DNA from: Pseudomonadota bacterium | Lineage (GTDB): Bacteria > Pseudomonadota > Gammaproteobacteria > Xanthomonadales > Rhodanobacteraceae | Length of the DNA stretch: 64,000 nucleotides | Assembly: GCA_018240465.1 (NCBI GenBank) | Contig: JAFEFS010000099.1 | Span: forward strand, 1-64,000 | Reading direction: 5' to 3' | The notes under the pieces: generated by a model | Databases searched by the model: none | What the model saw: the letters and a program-made list of their open reading frames with translations, nothing else | Told to the model about the DNA's origin: nothing | Position numbers and translations under genes: made by a program | In this document: one piece after another, positions 50,251-59,023 of the stretch | Numbering within the stretch: position 1 is the first letter of the stretch | Layout of the letters: every line of letters begins with the position of its first letter

Positions 50251-53200
50251 ATGGCCGTCATGTCTGTTCCCGCAACCCAGTTGGACCTCGGCTACACGCT
50301 CGAGGACAAGTACACGCGCACCCAGGGCCGTATCTATCTTTCCGGCGTGCAGGCTCTGGTCCGCCTGCCGCTGATGCAGCAGATGCGCGACCGCGCCGCC
50401 GGCCTCAACACGGCGGGCTTCATTTCCGGATATCGCGGCTCGCCGCTCGGCGGATTCGACCTCGAACTGTGGAAGGCGAAGAAGCATCTGCAAGCCTCGG
50501 CCATCGAATTCCAGCCCGGCCTCAACGAGGACCTCGGCGCGACGATGGTCTGGGGTACGCAGCAAACCAACCTGTTCCCGGGCGCGAGGTACGACGGCGT
50601 GTTCGCGATGTGGTACGGCAAGGGTCCGGGCGTCGACCGTTCGGGCGACGTGTTCAAGCACGGCAACGCCGCGGGCACCTCGGCGAGGGGCGGCGTGCTC
50701 GCGCTCGCGGCCGACGACCACGCCTGCCGCTCCTCGACGCTGCCGCACGGTTCGGAACTCGAGTTCGTCAGCGCGATGATGCCGATCCTCAATCCGGCCG
50801 GCGTGCAGGACATCCTCGACATGGGCATGCTCGGCTGGGCGATGAGCCGCTTCACCGGGCGCTGGGTCGGTTTCAAGACGATTGCGGAAACCGTCGAATC
50901 CTCGGCCAGCGTCAACGTCAATCCGCATCAGCTCGACATCGTCGTGCCGACCGACTTCATCATGCCGGCCGGCGGCCTCAACATCCGCTGGCCCGATCCG
51001 CCGCTCAATCAGGAAATGCGCCTGCACCAGTACGCCGTGCAGGCCTCGCAGGCGTTTGCGCGCGCGAACCGGATCGACCGCATCGTCATCGACTCGCCGA
51101 AGGCGCGCCTCGGCATCGTCACCACGGGCAAGAGCTACCTCGACGTACTGCAGGCACTCGAATATCTCGGCATCGACGACAAGATGGCCGCCGACATCGG
51201 CATCCGCGTGTACAAGATCGGCATGACCTGGCCACTCGAGCCGGTCGGCATCCGCGAATTCGCCAACGGCCTCGAGGACATCATCGTCGCCGAAGAGAAG
51301 CGCTCCTTCATCGAGTCGCAGATGAAGGAATACATGTACAACTGGCCGACGCGCCCAAGCGTGGTCGGCAAATACGACGAGCAAGGCAACTGGATTCTGC
51401 CGTCGACGTCGGAACTGACCCCGGCGATGATCGCGCTCGTGATCGCCAAGCGCCTGTCGCGCTTCTTCTCCAACGACACGATCAAGGCACGCGTCGCCTG
51501 GATCGAGGCGAAGGAGAAGGAACTGACCCTGCCGCGCGCGAACTTCCCGCGCGCCGCGCACTATTGCTCCGGCTGCCCGCACAACACCTCCACCGCCGTG
51601 CCCGAAGGCTCGCGCGCGCTCGGCGGCATCGGCTGCCACTACATGGTCACCTGGATGGACCGGCGTACCGACACGTTCACCCAGATGGGCGGCGAAGGCG
51701 CGACCTGGTGCGGGCAGGCGCCGTTCACCGAAACCCAGCACGTGTTCCAGAACCTCGGCGACGGCACCTATTTCCATTCCGGTTCGCTGGCGATCCGTCA
51801 GGCGATCGCGGCCAAGGTCAATATCACGTACAAGATTTTGTACAACGATGCGGTCGCGATGACCGGCGGTCAGCCTGTCGACGGCAAGCTTTCCGTGCCC
51901 GACATCGCCAACCAGATGCGCGCCGAAGGCGTGCAGACCATCGTCGTGATGAGCGACGAGATCGAAAAGTGGTCGAAACGCGAGCTGTTCCCGCGCGACG
52001 TCGAGTTCGTCGACCGCGCCGAGTTCGACGCGGTGTCCAAGCGCCTGCGCGAAGTGCCCGGCGTGTCGGTACTGATCTACGACCAGACCTGTGCCACCGA
52101 AAAGCGCCGCCGGCGCAAGCGCGGCAAGCTCGAAGACCCGAAGAAGCGCGTGTTCATCAACTCGTTGGTCTGCGAAGGTTGCGGCGATTGCGGCGAGAAA
52201 TCGTTCTGCGTCTCGGTGCTGCCGAAGGAAACCGAGTACGGGCGCAAGCGCGAAATCGACCAGTCGAACTGCAACAAGGATTTTTCCTGCGTCAAGGGCT
52301 TCTGCCCGAGCTTCGTCACCATTCACGGCGGCGGCCTCAAAAAGCGCAAGCCGGGCAGCGGAAAAGTGGATTTCGCCAGCTTGCCGCAGCCCACGTTTGC
52401 CAGCGATCTGAGTCAACCGTGGAACATCCTCGTCACCGGCATCGGCGGCACCGGCGTGGTAACGATCGGCGCACTGATCGGCATGGCCGCGCATCTGGAG
52501 TCCAAGGGTGCCACCGTGCTCGACCAGACCGGCCTCGCGCAGAAGGGCGGCGCGGTGACCTGCCACCTGCGCATCGCGAAGACACCGGCCGACATCCACG
52601 CCGTGCGCATCGCCGCCGGCGAAGCCGATCTCGTGCTCGGCTGCGACATGGTCGTGGTCAACGACTACTGGGCACTGTCGAAGATTCGTGCGAAACGCTC
52701 GCATGTCGTCCTCAACACCTACGAAGCGATGCCCGGCACGTTCACGACCAAGCCCGACATGCAGTTTCCTGCGCTGCAGATCGTCAACGCGGTCGGCACC
52801 GCGCTCGACGGCGACCGGCCCGAACTCGTCGATGCGACCGACCTCGCGACCAGGCTGCTCGGCGATTCGATCGCGAGCAACCTGTTCATGCTCGGCTATG
52901 CCTGGCAGAAGGGCTGGGTGCCGATCTCCGCAGCCGCGCTGATGCGCGCGATCGAGCTCAACGGCGCGGCGATCGAGATGAACAAGTCGGCGTTCCACTG
53001 GGGCCGCCTCGCCGCGGTCGACATGGCCAGGGTCAAGGAAGCGGCCAACGGTGCCGCGGCGCCTGCGGCGGCGACATCCATTGCAGCGCCGCTGGACGAC
53101 GTGAAGATCAGCCGGACGCTGGACGAAGAGATCGCGCGTCGCATCGCATTCCTCACCGACTACCAGGACGCCGCCTACGCGGCGAAATACCAGGCACTGG

Positions 53201-53772
53201 TCGGCAAGGTGCGCAGCGTCGAACAGACGAGGGTGCCCGGCCAGACCGCGCTGACCGAAGCCGTCGCGCGCTACGCGTTCAAGCTCATGGCGTACAAGGA
53301 CGAATACGAAGTCGCGCGCCTGTACACGAGCGGCGAGTTCGAGCGGCAGATCAAGAATGTCTTCGACGGCGACTACAAGATCCATTTCAACCTCGCCCCG
53401 CCGACGTTCGCGAAGAAAGACGCCGATGGCCATCTGATCAAGCGCGAATTCGGCCCTTGGATGTTCCGCGCGTTCAAACTGCTGGCCAAGTTCAAGGGCC
53501 TGCGTGGCGGCAGGTTCGACTTCTTCGGCCGGACCGAAGAGCGCAGGATGGAACGTCAGCTGATCGCCGACTACTTCACCACGATCGACGAGTTGCTCTC
53601 GAAATTGGGTCGCGATAACCTCAAGCTCGCCGTCGATATCGCTTCGATCCCGGAGCAGATTCGCGGCTACGGCCATATCAAGGAAGCGAACTTTGCCAGG
53701 GCGGCGGCGGCGCGCAAGCAGCTTCTGGGCGAATGGCGCGCCGCAAATCCGGAGACTCGCGCGGCCGCATGA
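50251..53772 (+). CDS. Indolepyruvate ferredoxin oxidoreductase family protein (fused IorA/IorB type)
   Basis: 1,173 residues, the usual size of the fused proteobacterial enzyme. The N-terminal pyrimidine-binding part has SGYRGSPLGGFDLELW. The TPP domain contains GGEGATWCGQAPFTE and NLGDGTYFHSGSLAIRQA with NDAVAMTGGQ. A cysteine-rich segment (about 640-690) reads CEGCGDCGEKSFC and CNKDFSCVKGFC, consistent with bound Fe-S. The C-terminal gamma-like domain starts GIGGTGVVTIGALIG. It should oxidise aryl (indole/phenyl) pyruvates to acyl-CoA with reduction of ferredoxin. The substrate range is inferred from the family. The ATG at 50260 is an alternative start. It has its own promoter. Confidence 0.92.
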   Translation: MAVMSVPATQLDLGYTLEDKYTRTQGRIYLSGVQALVRLPLMQQMRDRAAGLNTAGFISGYRGSPLGGFDLELWKAKKHLQASAIEFQPGLNEDLGATMVWGTQQTNLFPGARYDGVFAMWYGKGPGVDRSGDVFKHGNAAGTSARGGVLALAADDHACRSSTLPHGSELEFVSAMMPILNPAGVQDILDMGMLGWAMSRFTGRWVGFKTIAETVESSASVNVNPHQLDIVVPTDFIMPAGGLNIRWPDPPLNQEMRLHQYAVQASQAFARANRIDRIVIDSPKARLGIVTTGKSYLDVLQALEYLGIDDKMAADIGIRVYKIGMTWPLEPVGIREFANGLEDIIVAEEKRSFIESQMKEYMYNWPTRPSVVGKYDEQGNWILPSTSELTPAMIALVIAKRLSRFFSNDTIKARVAWIEAKEKELTLPRANFPRAAHYCSGCPHNTSTAVPEGSRALGGIGCHYMVTWMDRRTDTFTQMGGEGATWCGQAPFTETQHVFQNLGDGTYFHSGSLAIRQAIAAKVNITYKILYNDAVAMTGGQPVDGKLSVPDIANQMRAEGVQTIVVMSDEIEKWSKRELFPRDVEFVDRAEFDAVSKRLREVPGVSVLIYDQTCATEKRRRRKRGKLEDPKKRVFINSLVCEGCGDCGEKSFCVSVLPKETEYGRKREIDQSNCNKDFSCVKGFCPSFVTIHGGGLKKRKPGSGKVDFASLPQPTFASDLSQPWNILVTGIGGTGVVTIGALIGMAAHLESKGATVLDQTGLAQKGGAVTCHLRIAKTPADIHAVRIAAGEADLVLGCDMVVVNDYWALSKIRAKRSHVVLNTYEAMPGTFTTKPDMQFPALQIVNAVGTALDGDRPELVDATDLATRLLGDSIASNLFMLGYAWQKGWVPISAAALMRAIELNGAAIEMNKSAFHWGRLAAVDMARVKEAANGAAAPAAATSIAAPLDDVKISRTLDEEIARRIAFLTDYQDAAYAAKYQALVGKVRSVEQTRVPGQTALTEAVARYAFKLMAYKDEYEVARLYTSGEFERQIKNVFDGDYKIHFNLAPPTFAKKDADGHLIKREFGPWMFRAFKLLAKFKGLRGGRFDFFGRTEERRMERQLIADYFTTIDELLSKLGRDNLKLAVDIASIPEQIRGYGHIKEANFARAAAARKQLLGEWRAANPETRAAA

Positions 53773-53995
53773 TTCAGATTGGAGGAGTTCGTCGAGGGGT
53801 TTCTGCGGGCGTTGAAGGGGGTTTCTTGAGTTTCCGTCGGGGGCCGATTTCGCCATTTTCCAGCGGCTTTGCGACCGTAGCCGGGCTTCGCCCCGGACTG
53901 CGGCGCGGCGGTGCGCCTGTCGCCCTGAACTTTTGTTGTTGCCGCCATCCCCAATATTTGGCCCGCACACAGCGTGACGCATCCGTGGACCGGCC

Positions 53996-55348
53996 ATGAA
54001 TTTATCGTTCAGTTTCGATACCGGCCTGCAGCAACGCGACATCCTGCATCGGGCAGCCGCGCTGTTGCAGATGGGCGAAGGCGGCAAGGCGAGGGAAGCC
54101 CTGCTTGGCGTGCGCGCGCATCGCATCTTCGACCTTCAGGAAGCGGTCATTGCGGTCGAGATGCTGCTCGACGTGAATCTGGTCGATGCGGCGCTGGCGA
54201 TGGCCGAACGGGTACGCGAAATCGATCCACTGCATCCGGAATGCGCCGACCTGCTGACGGAATGCCGCTTCCTGATCGACCGACCTGCCAACTGGCGCAG
54301 GGAGGGCAGTGACATCCGCGCCGCGCTGGAACACGTCAACGCGCTTGCCCGCGCCCACCCTCGCCTCGCCGCGGATCGGCATGTGCATATAGTCTGCAAT
54401 CTCGACAGCCTCGGCGGCACCGAACGCCGCGCGCTCAACCTGCATCGCATGCTCTGCACGCACATGCCGACGACGCTGTGGTCGACCGCACCGCCGCATG
54501 CGGCATATCGCGACGAGGCGCCGATCCGCCTGATCGAGGGCAGGGCAGAGGCCCCGTCGGGCGGTACGCTTGCATTGATCGGCACCTACTACGACTGCAA
54601 TGACCTGCTCGAACGCGGCCGCTTCGAACGCATGATCATTTGCCACAACCTGATGGAACAGAACCAGAAACTGCTCTCGTACCTGAAGCGGATCGAGAAC
54701 AACCCGGCGCACCCGCCGGTGGAGCTGACGTTCCCCTCGACGATGTTCGGCGATCTGCTTGGTCTGCCCGGAACGGCCGAATACTCGGCGGTTGATCTCG
54801 TCCGCTTCCAGCGCAGACGCGAGCATACGGCGACGACGGATCTGGCGATTGGGCGACATGGCCGTGCGTACGCCTACAAGTATCATTTCAACGACGGCGC
54901 TTTCTTCCGCGATCTCGTCGCACGCGGATACCGCATCAGGCTGCTCGGCGGCAGCGCAATCGAACGCGTGTTCTCGCACGACGCGGGTGCGCGCCCGGAA
55001 CTGATCGCCGAGGGTGCAGTCGATGCGCGCGACTTTCTCGACAGTCTCGACCTGTTCGTCTTCCGCAAGCATCCGCAATGGGTTGAAACCGGCGGCGCGG
55101 TCATCCTAGAAGCGATGGCGATGGAGTTGCCGGTGATCGTGTTCCCCGAGCTCTGCGGTTGCGCCGAGCTGATCGTGCACGGCGAAAACGGATTCCTCGT
55201 TTCCAGCGAGGCCGAGGCCTTCGAAACCATCGAACGCCTGCGCGCCGCTCCCGATTTGCGCAGGCGCATCGGCGGCGCGGCGCGGCAGACCCTGATCGAG
55301 TTGCAGCGACGCCAGCAACCGGAACTACTGGCCCGCTATCGCGGCTGA
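53996..55348 (+). CDS. Glycosyltransferase family 4-type protein with TPR-like N-terminus
   Basis: 450 residues. The first 130 residues are short helices resembling a TPR array (DILHRAAALLQMGEGGKAREALLGV). The first Rossmann half begins VHIVCNLDSLGGTERRALNLHRML (134-157), the GT4 loop pattern GGTERRAL. The second half ends with the donor-binding ETGGAVILEAMAMELPVIVFPELCGCAELIVHGENGFLV (about 365-402). Membrane segments are absent, so it is likely peripheral or cytoplasmic. Donor and acceptor are unknown. It stands alone, 223 bases after the oxidoreductase. Confidence 0.85.
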   Translation: MNLSFSFDTGLQQRDILHRAAALLQMGEGGKAREALLGVRAHRIFDLQEAVIAVEMLLDVNLVDAALAMAERVREIDPLHPECADLLTECRFLIDRPANWRREGSDIRAALEHVNALARAHPRLAADRHVHIVCNLDSLGGTERRALNLHRMLCTHMPTTLWSTAPPHAAYRDEAPIRLIEGRAEAPSGGTLALIGTYYDCNDLLERGRFERMIICHNLMEQNQKLLSYLKRIENNPAHPPVELTFPSTMFGDLLGLPGTAEYSAVDLVRFQRRREHTATTDLAIGRHGRAYAYKYHFNDGAFFRDLVARGYRIRLLGGSAIERVFSHDAGARPELIAEGAVDARDFLDSLDLFVFRKHPQWVETGGAVILEAMAMELPVIVFPELCGCAELIVHGENGFLVSSEAEAFETIERLRAAPDLRRRIGGAARQTLIELQRRQQPELLARYRG

Positions 55349-55370
55349 TCCTCGCCCGGCGAGCCGCAGA

Positions 55371-55976
55371 TCAAACCGTGCCGCGATTCCTGCCCTGGAA
55401 CGGCACGTAGTACGCGCGGATGCGCGCCATGTCGGCGTCGAGGTCGTCAGAGAGCTCGATCAACGGGCCGAGCCCGATCGTCCTGTCCGGGTAGTGGAAG
55501 TAGAGCAATTGCACCGGCACGTGCGCCGCGCGCGCGATGTGCCAGAATCCACTTTTCCACTTCTTCACTTTCTTGCGCGTGCCTTCGGGCGTGATGCCGA
55601 GCCAGAGCTTGTCGCGCCTGGCGAACTGCTGGCGCATTTGCGTGACGACGTCGTGCGCGGCGTTGCGGTCGATGCCGATGCCGCCGAGGCCGCGCACGAG
55701 CGGGCCGAGCACGCCCTTCGTGTAGTCGTTCTTGATGATGAAACGGACGTCCAGGCGCAGCGCGACCTTGAACGCAAGTGACCAGACGCCGTCCCAATTC
55801 GACGAATGCGGCGCGCCGATGATGACGAGCTTGGGTACGTCCGGCAGTTCGCCGGTGATGCGCCAGCCGGTCAGGCGCAGCAGTGCGCGGCACAATGCAC
55901 CGCGCAGCGACGGCGGAAACTGCGGCGCCTGTGGCGGCACGCTCGGGAAAGCCGGCGCAGGCGTCTTCGCGTTCAA
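55371..55976 (-). CDS. 1-acylglycerol-3-phosphate acyltransferase-like protein (PlsC fold)
   Basis: 201 residues. The catalytic H-X4-D motif is APHSSNWDG, with the EGTR-type motif in GITPEGTRKKVKKWKSGFWHIARAAHVPVQLL. A KNDYTKGVLGPLVRGLGGIGIDR block is also characteristic. It lacks clear long membrane segments, as in the short lysophospholipid acyltransferase branch. The natural acceptor could be a lysophospholipid, ornithine lipid or other glycerolipid, and cannot be told. It follows arfB with an ATGA overlap. The N-terminus is Pro-rich (MNAKTPAPAFPSVPPQAPQFPPS). Confidence 0.88.
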   Translation of the reverse strand: MNAKTPAPAFPSVPPQAPQFPPSLRGALCRALLRLTGWRITGELPDVPKLVIIGAPHSSNWDGVWSLAFKVALRLDVRFIIKNDYTKGVLGPLVRGLGGIGIDRNAAHDVVTQMRQQFARRDKLWLGITPEGTRKKVKKWKSGFWHIARAAHVPVQLLYFHYPDRTIGLGPLIELSDDLDADMARIRAYYVPFQGRNRGTV

Positions 55977-56380
55977 TCGTCGCTCCAGTTGCGCTTCGAC
56001 CGCTGCTGCTTGTGGGTACTGCGCAGTCGCTTGGCATCGAGACGGCGCTCTTTCGATGCGCGCGTCGGCCGGGTCGCGATGCGTTTTTTCGGCACGCGTG
56101 CGGCCGCCTGCAGGATTTCGGCAAGGCGCGCGCGCGCGTCCTCGCGGTTCTTCGCCTGGTCGCGAAAGCGGTTGGCCTGGATCACGAGCACGCCGGCGGC
56201 GGTCAGGCGCCGGTCGCGCAGCGCCAGTACGCGCGCGCGTAACGCCTCGGACAACGACGGCGAATTCGCTGCGTCGAAGCGCAACTCCACCGCCGAGGCA
56301 ACCTTGTTGACGTTCTGCCCGCCGGGCCCGGAGGCGCGCACGAAGCTTTCGATCAGTTCGCTTTCGGGAATCTGCGGCAC
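55973..56380 (-). CDS. arfB: Alternative ribosome-rescue factor B (ArfB/YaeJ, RF-like)
   Basis: 135 residues. The GGQ motif is intact in RASGPGGQNVNKVASAVELRFD, and the C-terminal tail is strongly basic (PKKRIATRPTRASKERRLDAKRLRSTHKQQRSKRNWSDD). ArfB inserts its tail into the empty mRNA channel of stalled ribosomes and hydrolyses peptidyl-tRNA. The start codon is GTG at 56380 (MPQIPESELIESFV), 14 bases after the PPi-PFK stop; no ATG is available before the conserved sequence. It overlaps the acyltransferase gene downstream. Confidence 0.93.
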   Translation of the reverse strand: MPQIPESELIESFVRASGPGGQNVNKVASAVELRFDAANSPSLSEALRARVLALRDRRLTAAGVLVIQANRFRDQAKNREDARARLAEILQAAARVPKKRIATRPTRASKERRLDAKRLRSTHKQQRSKRNWSDD

Positions 56381-56394
56381 GAATCGTCGCCCCG

Positions 56395-57684
56395 TTATTT
56401 GTCGGCGATCTCGTACTTCGGCAGTTTCTTCTTCAGCAGCACACGCTTCAGGCGCGCGTATTTCGGCAGGCCGGTCCTTGCATCGTAGGGCGGCGCAGCC
56501 TCGCCGCGGATCAGCGGCTCGAAATAGGTGCGCGCGGCCGCGGTGATGTGGAAACCATCCTTGCTGATGTAGTTCGCCGGCAGCTTTTTCTCGATGTTCG
56601 CGATCTTCGTTATCGGCGCGGCCTCGATCTTCCACTTGAACGGCGTCGACGACACGCGCTTGATCACCGGCATCACCGCATTCTTGCCGGCGAGCGCGTA
56701 TTCGACCGCCGCCTTGCCGACCGCGTAGGCCTGCTCGACGTCGGATTTCGACGCCAGATGCCGCGCCGAGCGCTGCAGATAGTCCGGCACCGCCCAGTGG
56801 ATCTTGAAACCGAGGTTTTCCTTGACCAGGCCCGCGATGATCGGCGCCGCGCCGCCGCCGAGCTGGGCATGGCCGAACGCATCGACCACGCCCGAGTCGG
56901 TGAGGAATCGGCCATCCGGCGTCTTCACGCCCTCGGAGACGATGACCGAGCAGTAGCCGACTTTGGCCACGACTTCCTTCACGCGCGCGAGGAACTTGTC
57001 CTGCTCGAACGGCACCTCGGGGAACAGGATCACCTGCGGCGGTGCATCCTTGCCCTGCGCGGCGAGACCGGCGGCGGCCGCAATCCAGCCCGCGTGGCGA
57101 CCCATCACCTCCATGACGAAGACCTTGGTCGAGGACTCGCTCATCGATTCGACGTCGAGACTGGCCTCGGCGATCGACACCGCCGTGTACTTCGCCACCG
57201 AACCGAAGCCGGGGCACGAATCCGTCACCGGCAGGTCGTTGTCCACCGTCTTCGGCACGCCGACGACTTTCAGGTCATAGCCCAATTCGGCGCTGAGTTT
57301 GGAGATCTTCAGGCTGGTGTCGGCCGAGTCGTTGCCGCCGTTGTAAAGGAAATAGCGGATGTCGTGCGCACGGCAGACCTCGATCAGGCGCTCGTAGCGC
57401 GAGCGGTCGGCCTCGATCGATTTGAGCTTGAACCGGCACGAGCCGAACGCGCCGCCCGGGGTGTGGCGTAATGCCGCAACCGCGCGGCGGTCCTCCTTCG
57501 ATACGTCGATCAGTTCCTCGCGCAGTGCGCCGAGGATGCCGTTGCGGCCCGCGTACACCGGAACGCCCCGGGATCGGCACGTTTCGATCACGCCGCAGGC
57601 GCTGGCGTTGATCACCGCGGTCACCCCGCCCGACTGCGCGTAGAACAGCGCGCCCTTGCCCGACTTGCCCTGCCTCTTGCTCAT
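56395..57684 (-). CDS. pfp: Pyrophosphate-dependent 6-phosphofructokinase
   Basis: 429 residues. The phosphoryl-donor loop reads YNGGNDSAD (114-122), with Asp in place of the Gly of ATP-PFK (GGDGT), and PKTVDND has Lys145 where ATP enzymes have Gly. Both features mark the PPi-dependent class. The F6P-binding MGRHAGWIA (194-202) and SEGVKTPDG are present. It converts F6P and PPi to F1,6BP and Pi, reversibly. Xanthomonads are known to use PPi-PFK. It is divergent from adk, and arfB follows 14 bases downstream. Confidence 0.95.
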   Translation of the reverse strand: MSKRQGKSGKGALFYAQSGGVTAVINASACGVIETCRSRGVPVYAGRNGILGALREELIDVSKEDRRAVAALRHTPGGAFGSCRFKLKSIEADRSRYERLIEVCRAHDIRYFLYNGGNDSADTSLKISKLSAELGYDLKVVGVPKTVDNDLPVTDSCPGFGSVAKYTAVSIAEASLDVESMSESSTKVFVMEVMGRHAGWIAAAAGLAAQGKDAPPQVILFPEVPFEQDKFLARVKEVVAKVGYCSVIVSEGVKTPDGRFLTDSGVVDAFGHAQLGGGAAPIIAGLVKENLGFKIHWAVPDYLQRSARHLASKSDVEQAYAVGKAAVEYALAGKNAVMPVIKRVSSTPFKWKIEAAPITKIANIEKKLPANYISKDGFHITAAARTYFEPLIRGEAAPPYDARTGLPKYARLKRVLLKKKLPKYEIADK

Positions 57685-57744
57685 GCCATCCTCACTGGAT
57701 TCGGAATAAGGAAACTCCGCGATGCGCGTAGTTTCATGGTCTCG

Positions 57745-57773
57745 TTGACTCGGCTCCGCACTGCCGCTAGGTT
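57745..57773 (+). promoter_or_regulatory. Promoter of adk
   Basis: TTGACT (57745-57750), a 17-base spacer and TAGGTT (57768-57773). The predicted leader is about 46 nt. Confidence 0.5.
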
Positions 57774-57825
57774 AGCCTGTCGCACTTCGCATTGCATCCA
57801 CCACCGCGTCCTCACGGAACCAGAT

Positions 57826-58389
57826 ATGCGCATCGTTTTCTTCGGCCCGAACGGCTCTGGCAAGGGCACCCAGGCCACCCTGCTCAAGAACGAACTGAAC
57901 ATTCCGCATATCTCGACCGGCGACCTGCTGCGCGCCGCGGTCAAGGCCGGCACGCCGCTCGGCCTCAAGGCCAGGGCGGTCATGGAGGCGGGTCAGCTCG
58001 TCTCCGACGACATCGTGCTCGGCATGCTCGAAGAGCGCATCACCCAGGCCGACGCGAAAGGCGGCTTCATTCTCGACGGCTATCCGCGCAACCTCGCCCA
58101 GTGCGCCGCACTCGAAGGCCTGCTCGCGCGCATCGGCCAGCCGCTCGACGTCGCGATCAAGCTCGATGTGCCCGACAGCGCCATCCTCGCGCGCTGCGAA
58201 ATCCGCTTCGCCGCCGAGCACCGCGCCGACGACGATCCCGCCGTCGTACGCAAGCGCCTCGAGGTTTATCGCGCCCAGACCGCGCCGGTCGCCGACCACT
58301 TCGGCCAGATCGGCAAGCTCAAGACCGTCGACGGCGTGGGCGAGGTCAACCAAGTGTTCCAGCGGATTCTGGCGGTGTTGCCACGCTGA
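57826..58389 (+). CDS. adk: Adenylate kinase (short type)
   Basis: 187 residues. The P-loop is FFGPNGSGKGTQ (5-16), then IPHISTGDLLRAAVKAGTPLG, GFILDGYPRNLAQCAALE, LDVPDSAILARCEIRFAAEHRADDDPAVVRKRLEVYRAQTAPV and VNQVFQRILAVL. There is no long Zn-binding LID, so it is the short form. It balances ATP, ADP and AMP. The start at 57826 is chosen because it begins directly with the fold, although the frame is open further upstream. It is divergent from the PPi-PFK gene. Confidence 0.96.
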   Translation: MRIVFFGPNGSGKGTQATLLKNELNIPHISTGDLLRAAVKAGTPLGLKARAVMEAGQLVSDDIVLGMLEERITQADAKGGFILDGYPRNLAQCAALEGLLARIGQPLDVAIKLDVPDSAILARCEIRFAAEHRADDDPAVVRKRLEVYRAQTAPVADHFGQIGKLKTVDGVGEVNQVFQRILAVLPR

Positions 58390-58483
58390 AACTCTTGCTT
58401 GATCCCGGCGCGAGCCGGGTGACGGACAAGGACAAGCTGATACACTGGCAAGCCGCGTCAAAATCACGCTTGCGCCCGCTCCC

Positions 58484-59023
58484 ATGCCTCCTGTTGTAGC
58501 AATTTTCCGCGACCTGGTGCTGCTGCGCCGCGGCCCCCAGGACCTGCCGTATTCGCCGCAACTGCTCGCGGCGATGGCCGTCGCCTGCATCATCGTGCAG
58601 GCCGTCGCGCGCACGATCCCGGCGCCGGCCGGCCTCGGCGAATCGTTCCTTTCGACGCTGCTCGAAACCTTGCTCGTACTCGCCGCGCTGCGCCTGGTCC
58701 TGCGCCTGCGCGACCTCGGCAGCCGCTTCGTGCAGGCGGCGACTGCCCTGGTCGGTTGCAACCTGATCTTCACCCTGATCAACCTTCCAGTCGTGCTCGC
58801 GTTCGGCAAGATTCCGCTCGAAGCGGGGCGCCTCGTGCCCGAGCAGGTCACGCCGACGCAGATGCTGCTCAGCCCGTTGATCCTCGCCCTCGGCATCTGG
58901 CAACTTGCGGCGATCGCGAACGTGTTGCGCCACAGCCTCAACCTGAGTTTCGCCGGCGGCATCGCGGTGATCTTCGCCTGGATCGCGCTGCTGTCGCTGC
59001 TGCTGAGCCTGTTCGCCGGATGA
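58484..59023 (+). CDS. Integral membrane protein of unknown function
   Basis: 179 residues with about five membrane segments (about 28-45, 55-75, 85-105, 125-148, 155-178) and no signal peptide. The first segment begins after MPPVVAIFRDLVLLRRGPQDLPYSP. A TACACT -10 element lies at 58441-58446. It overlaps mpl as ATGA, so the two are co-translated, and this pairing suggests a cell-envelope role, but no family is recognised. A hairpin (58405-58420) separates it from adk. Confidence 0.75.
   Translation: MPPVVAIFRDLVLLRRGPQDLPYSPQLLAAMAVACIIVQAVARTIPAPAGLGESFLSTLLETLLVLAALRLVLRLRDLGSRFVQAATALVGCNLIFTLINLPVVLAFGKIPLEAGRLVPEQVTPTQMLLSPLILALGIWQLAAIANVLRHSLNLSFAGGIAVIFAWIALLSLLLSLFAG

Noticed and set aside
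53773-53995. Possible small gene between the oxidoreductase and the glycosyltransferase
   Set aside because: Both strands show short frames only, and the sequence has a CCGGGCTTCGCCCCGG hairpin typical of intergenic repeats. No gene is supported.
50221-54126. A 1,301-codon open frame on the minus strand
   Set aside because: It is antisense to the oxidoreductase and reaches into the glycosyltransferase gene. High GC removes stop codons in this frame; the protein is Arg/Ala/Val-rich with no motif, while the plus strand encodes a full family protein.
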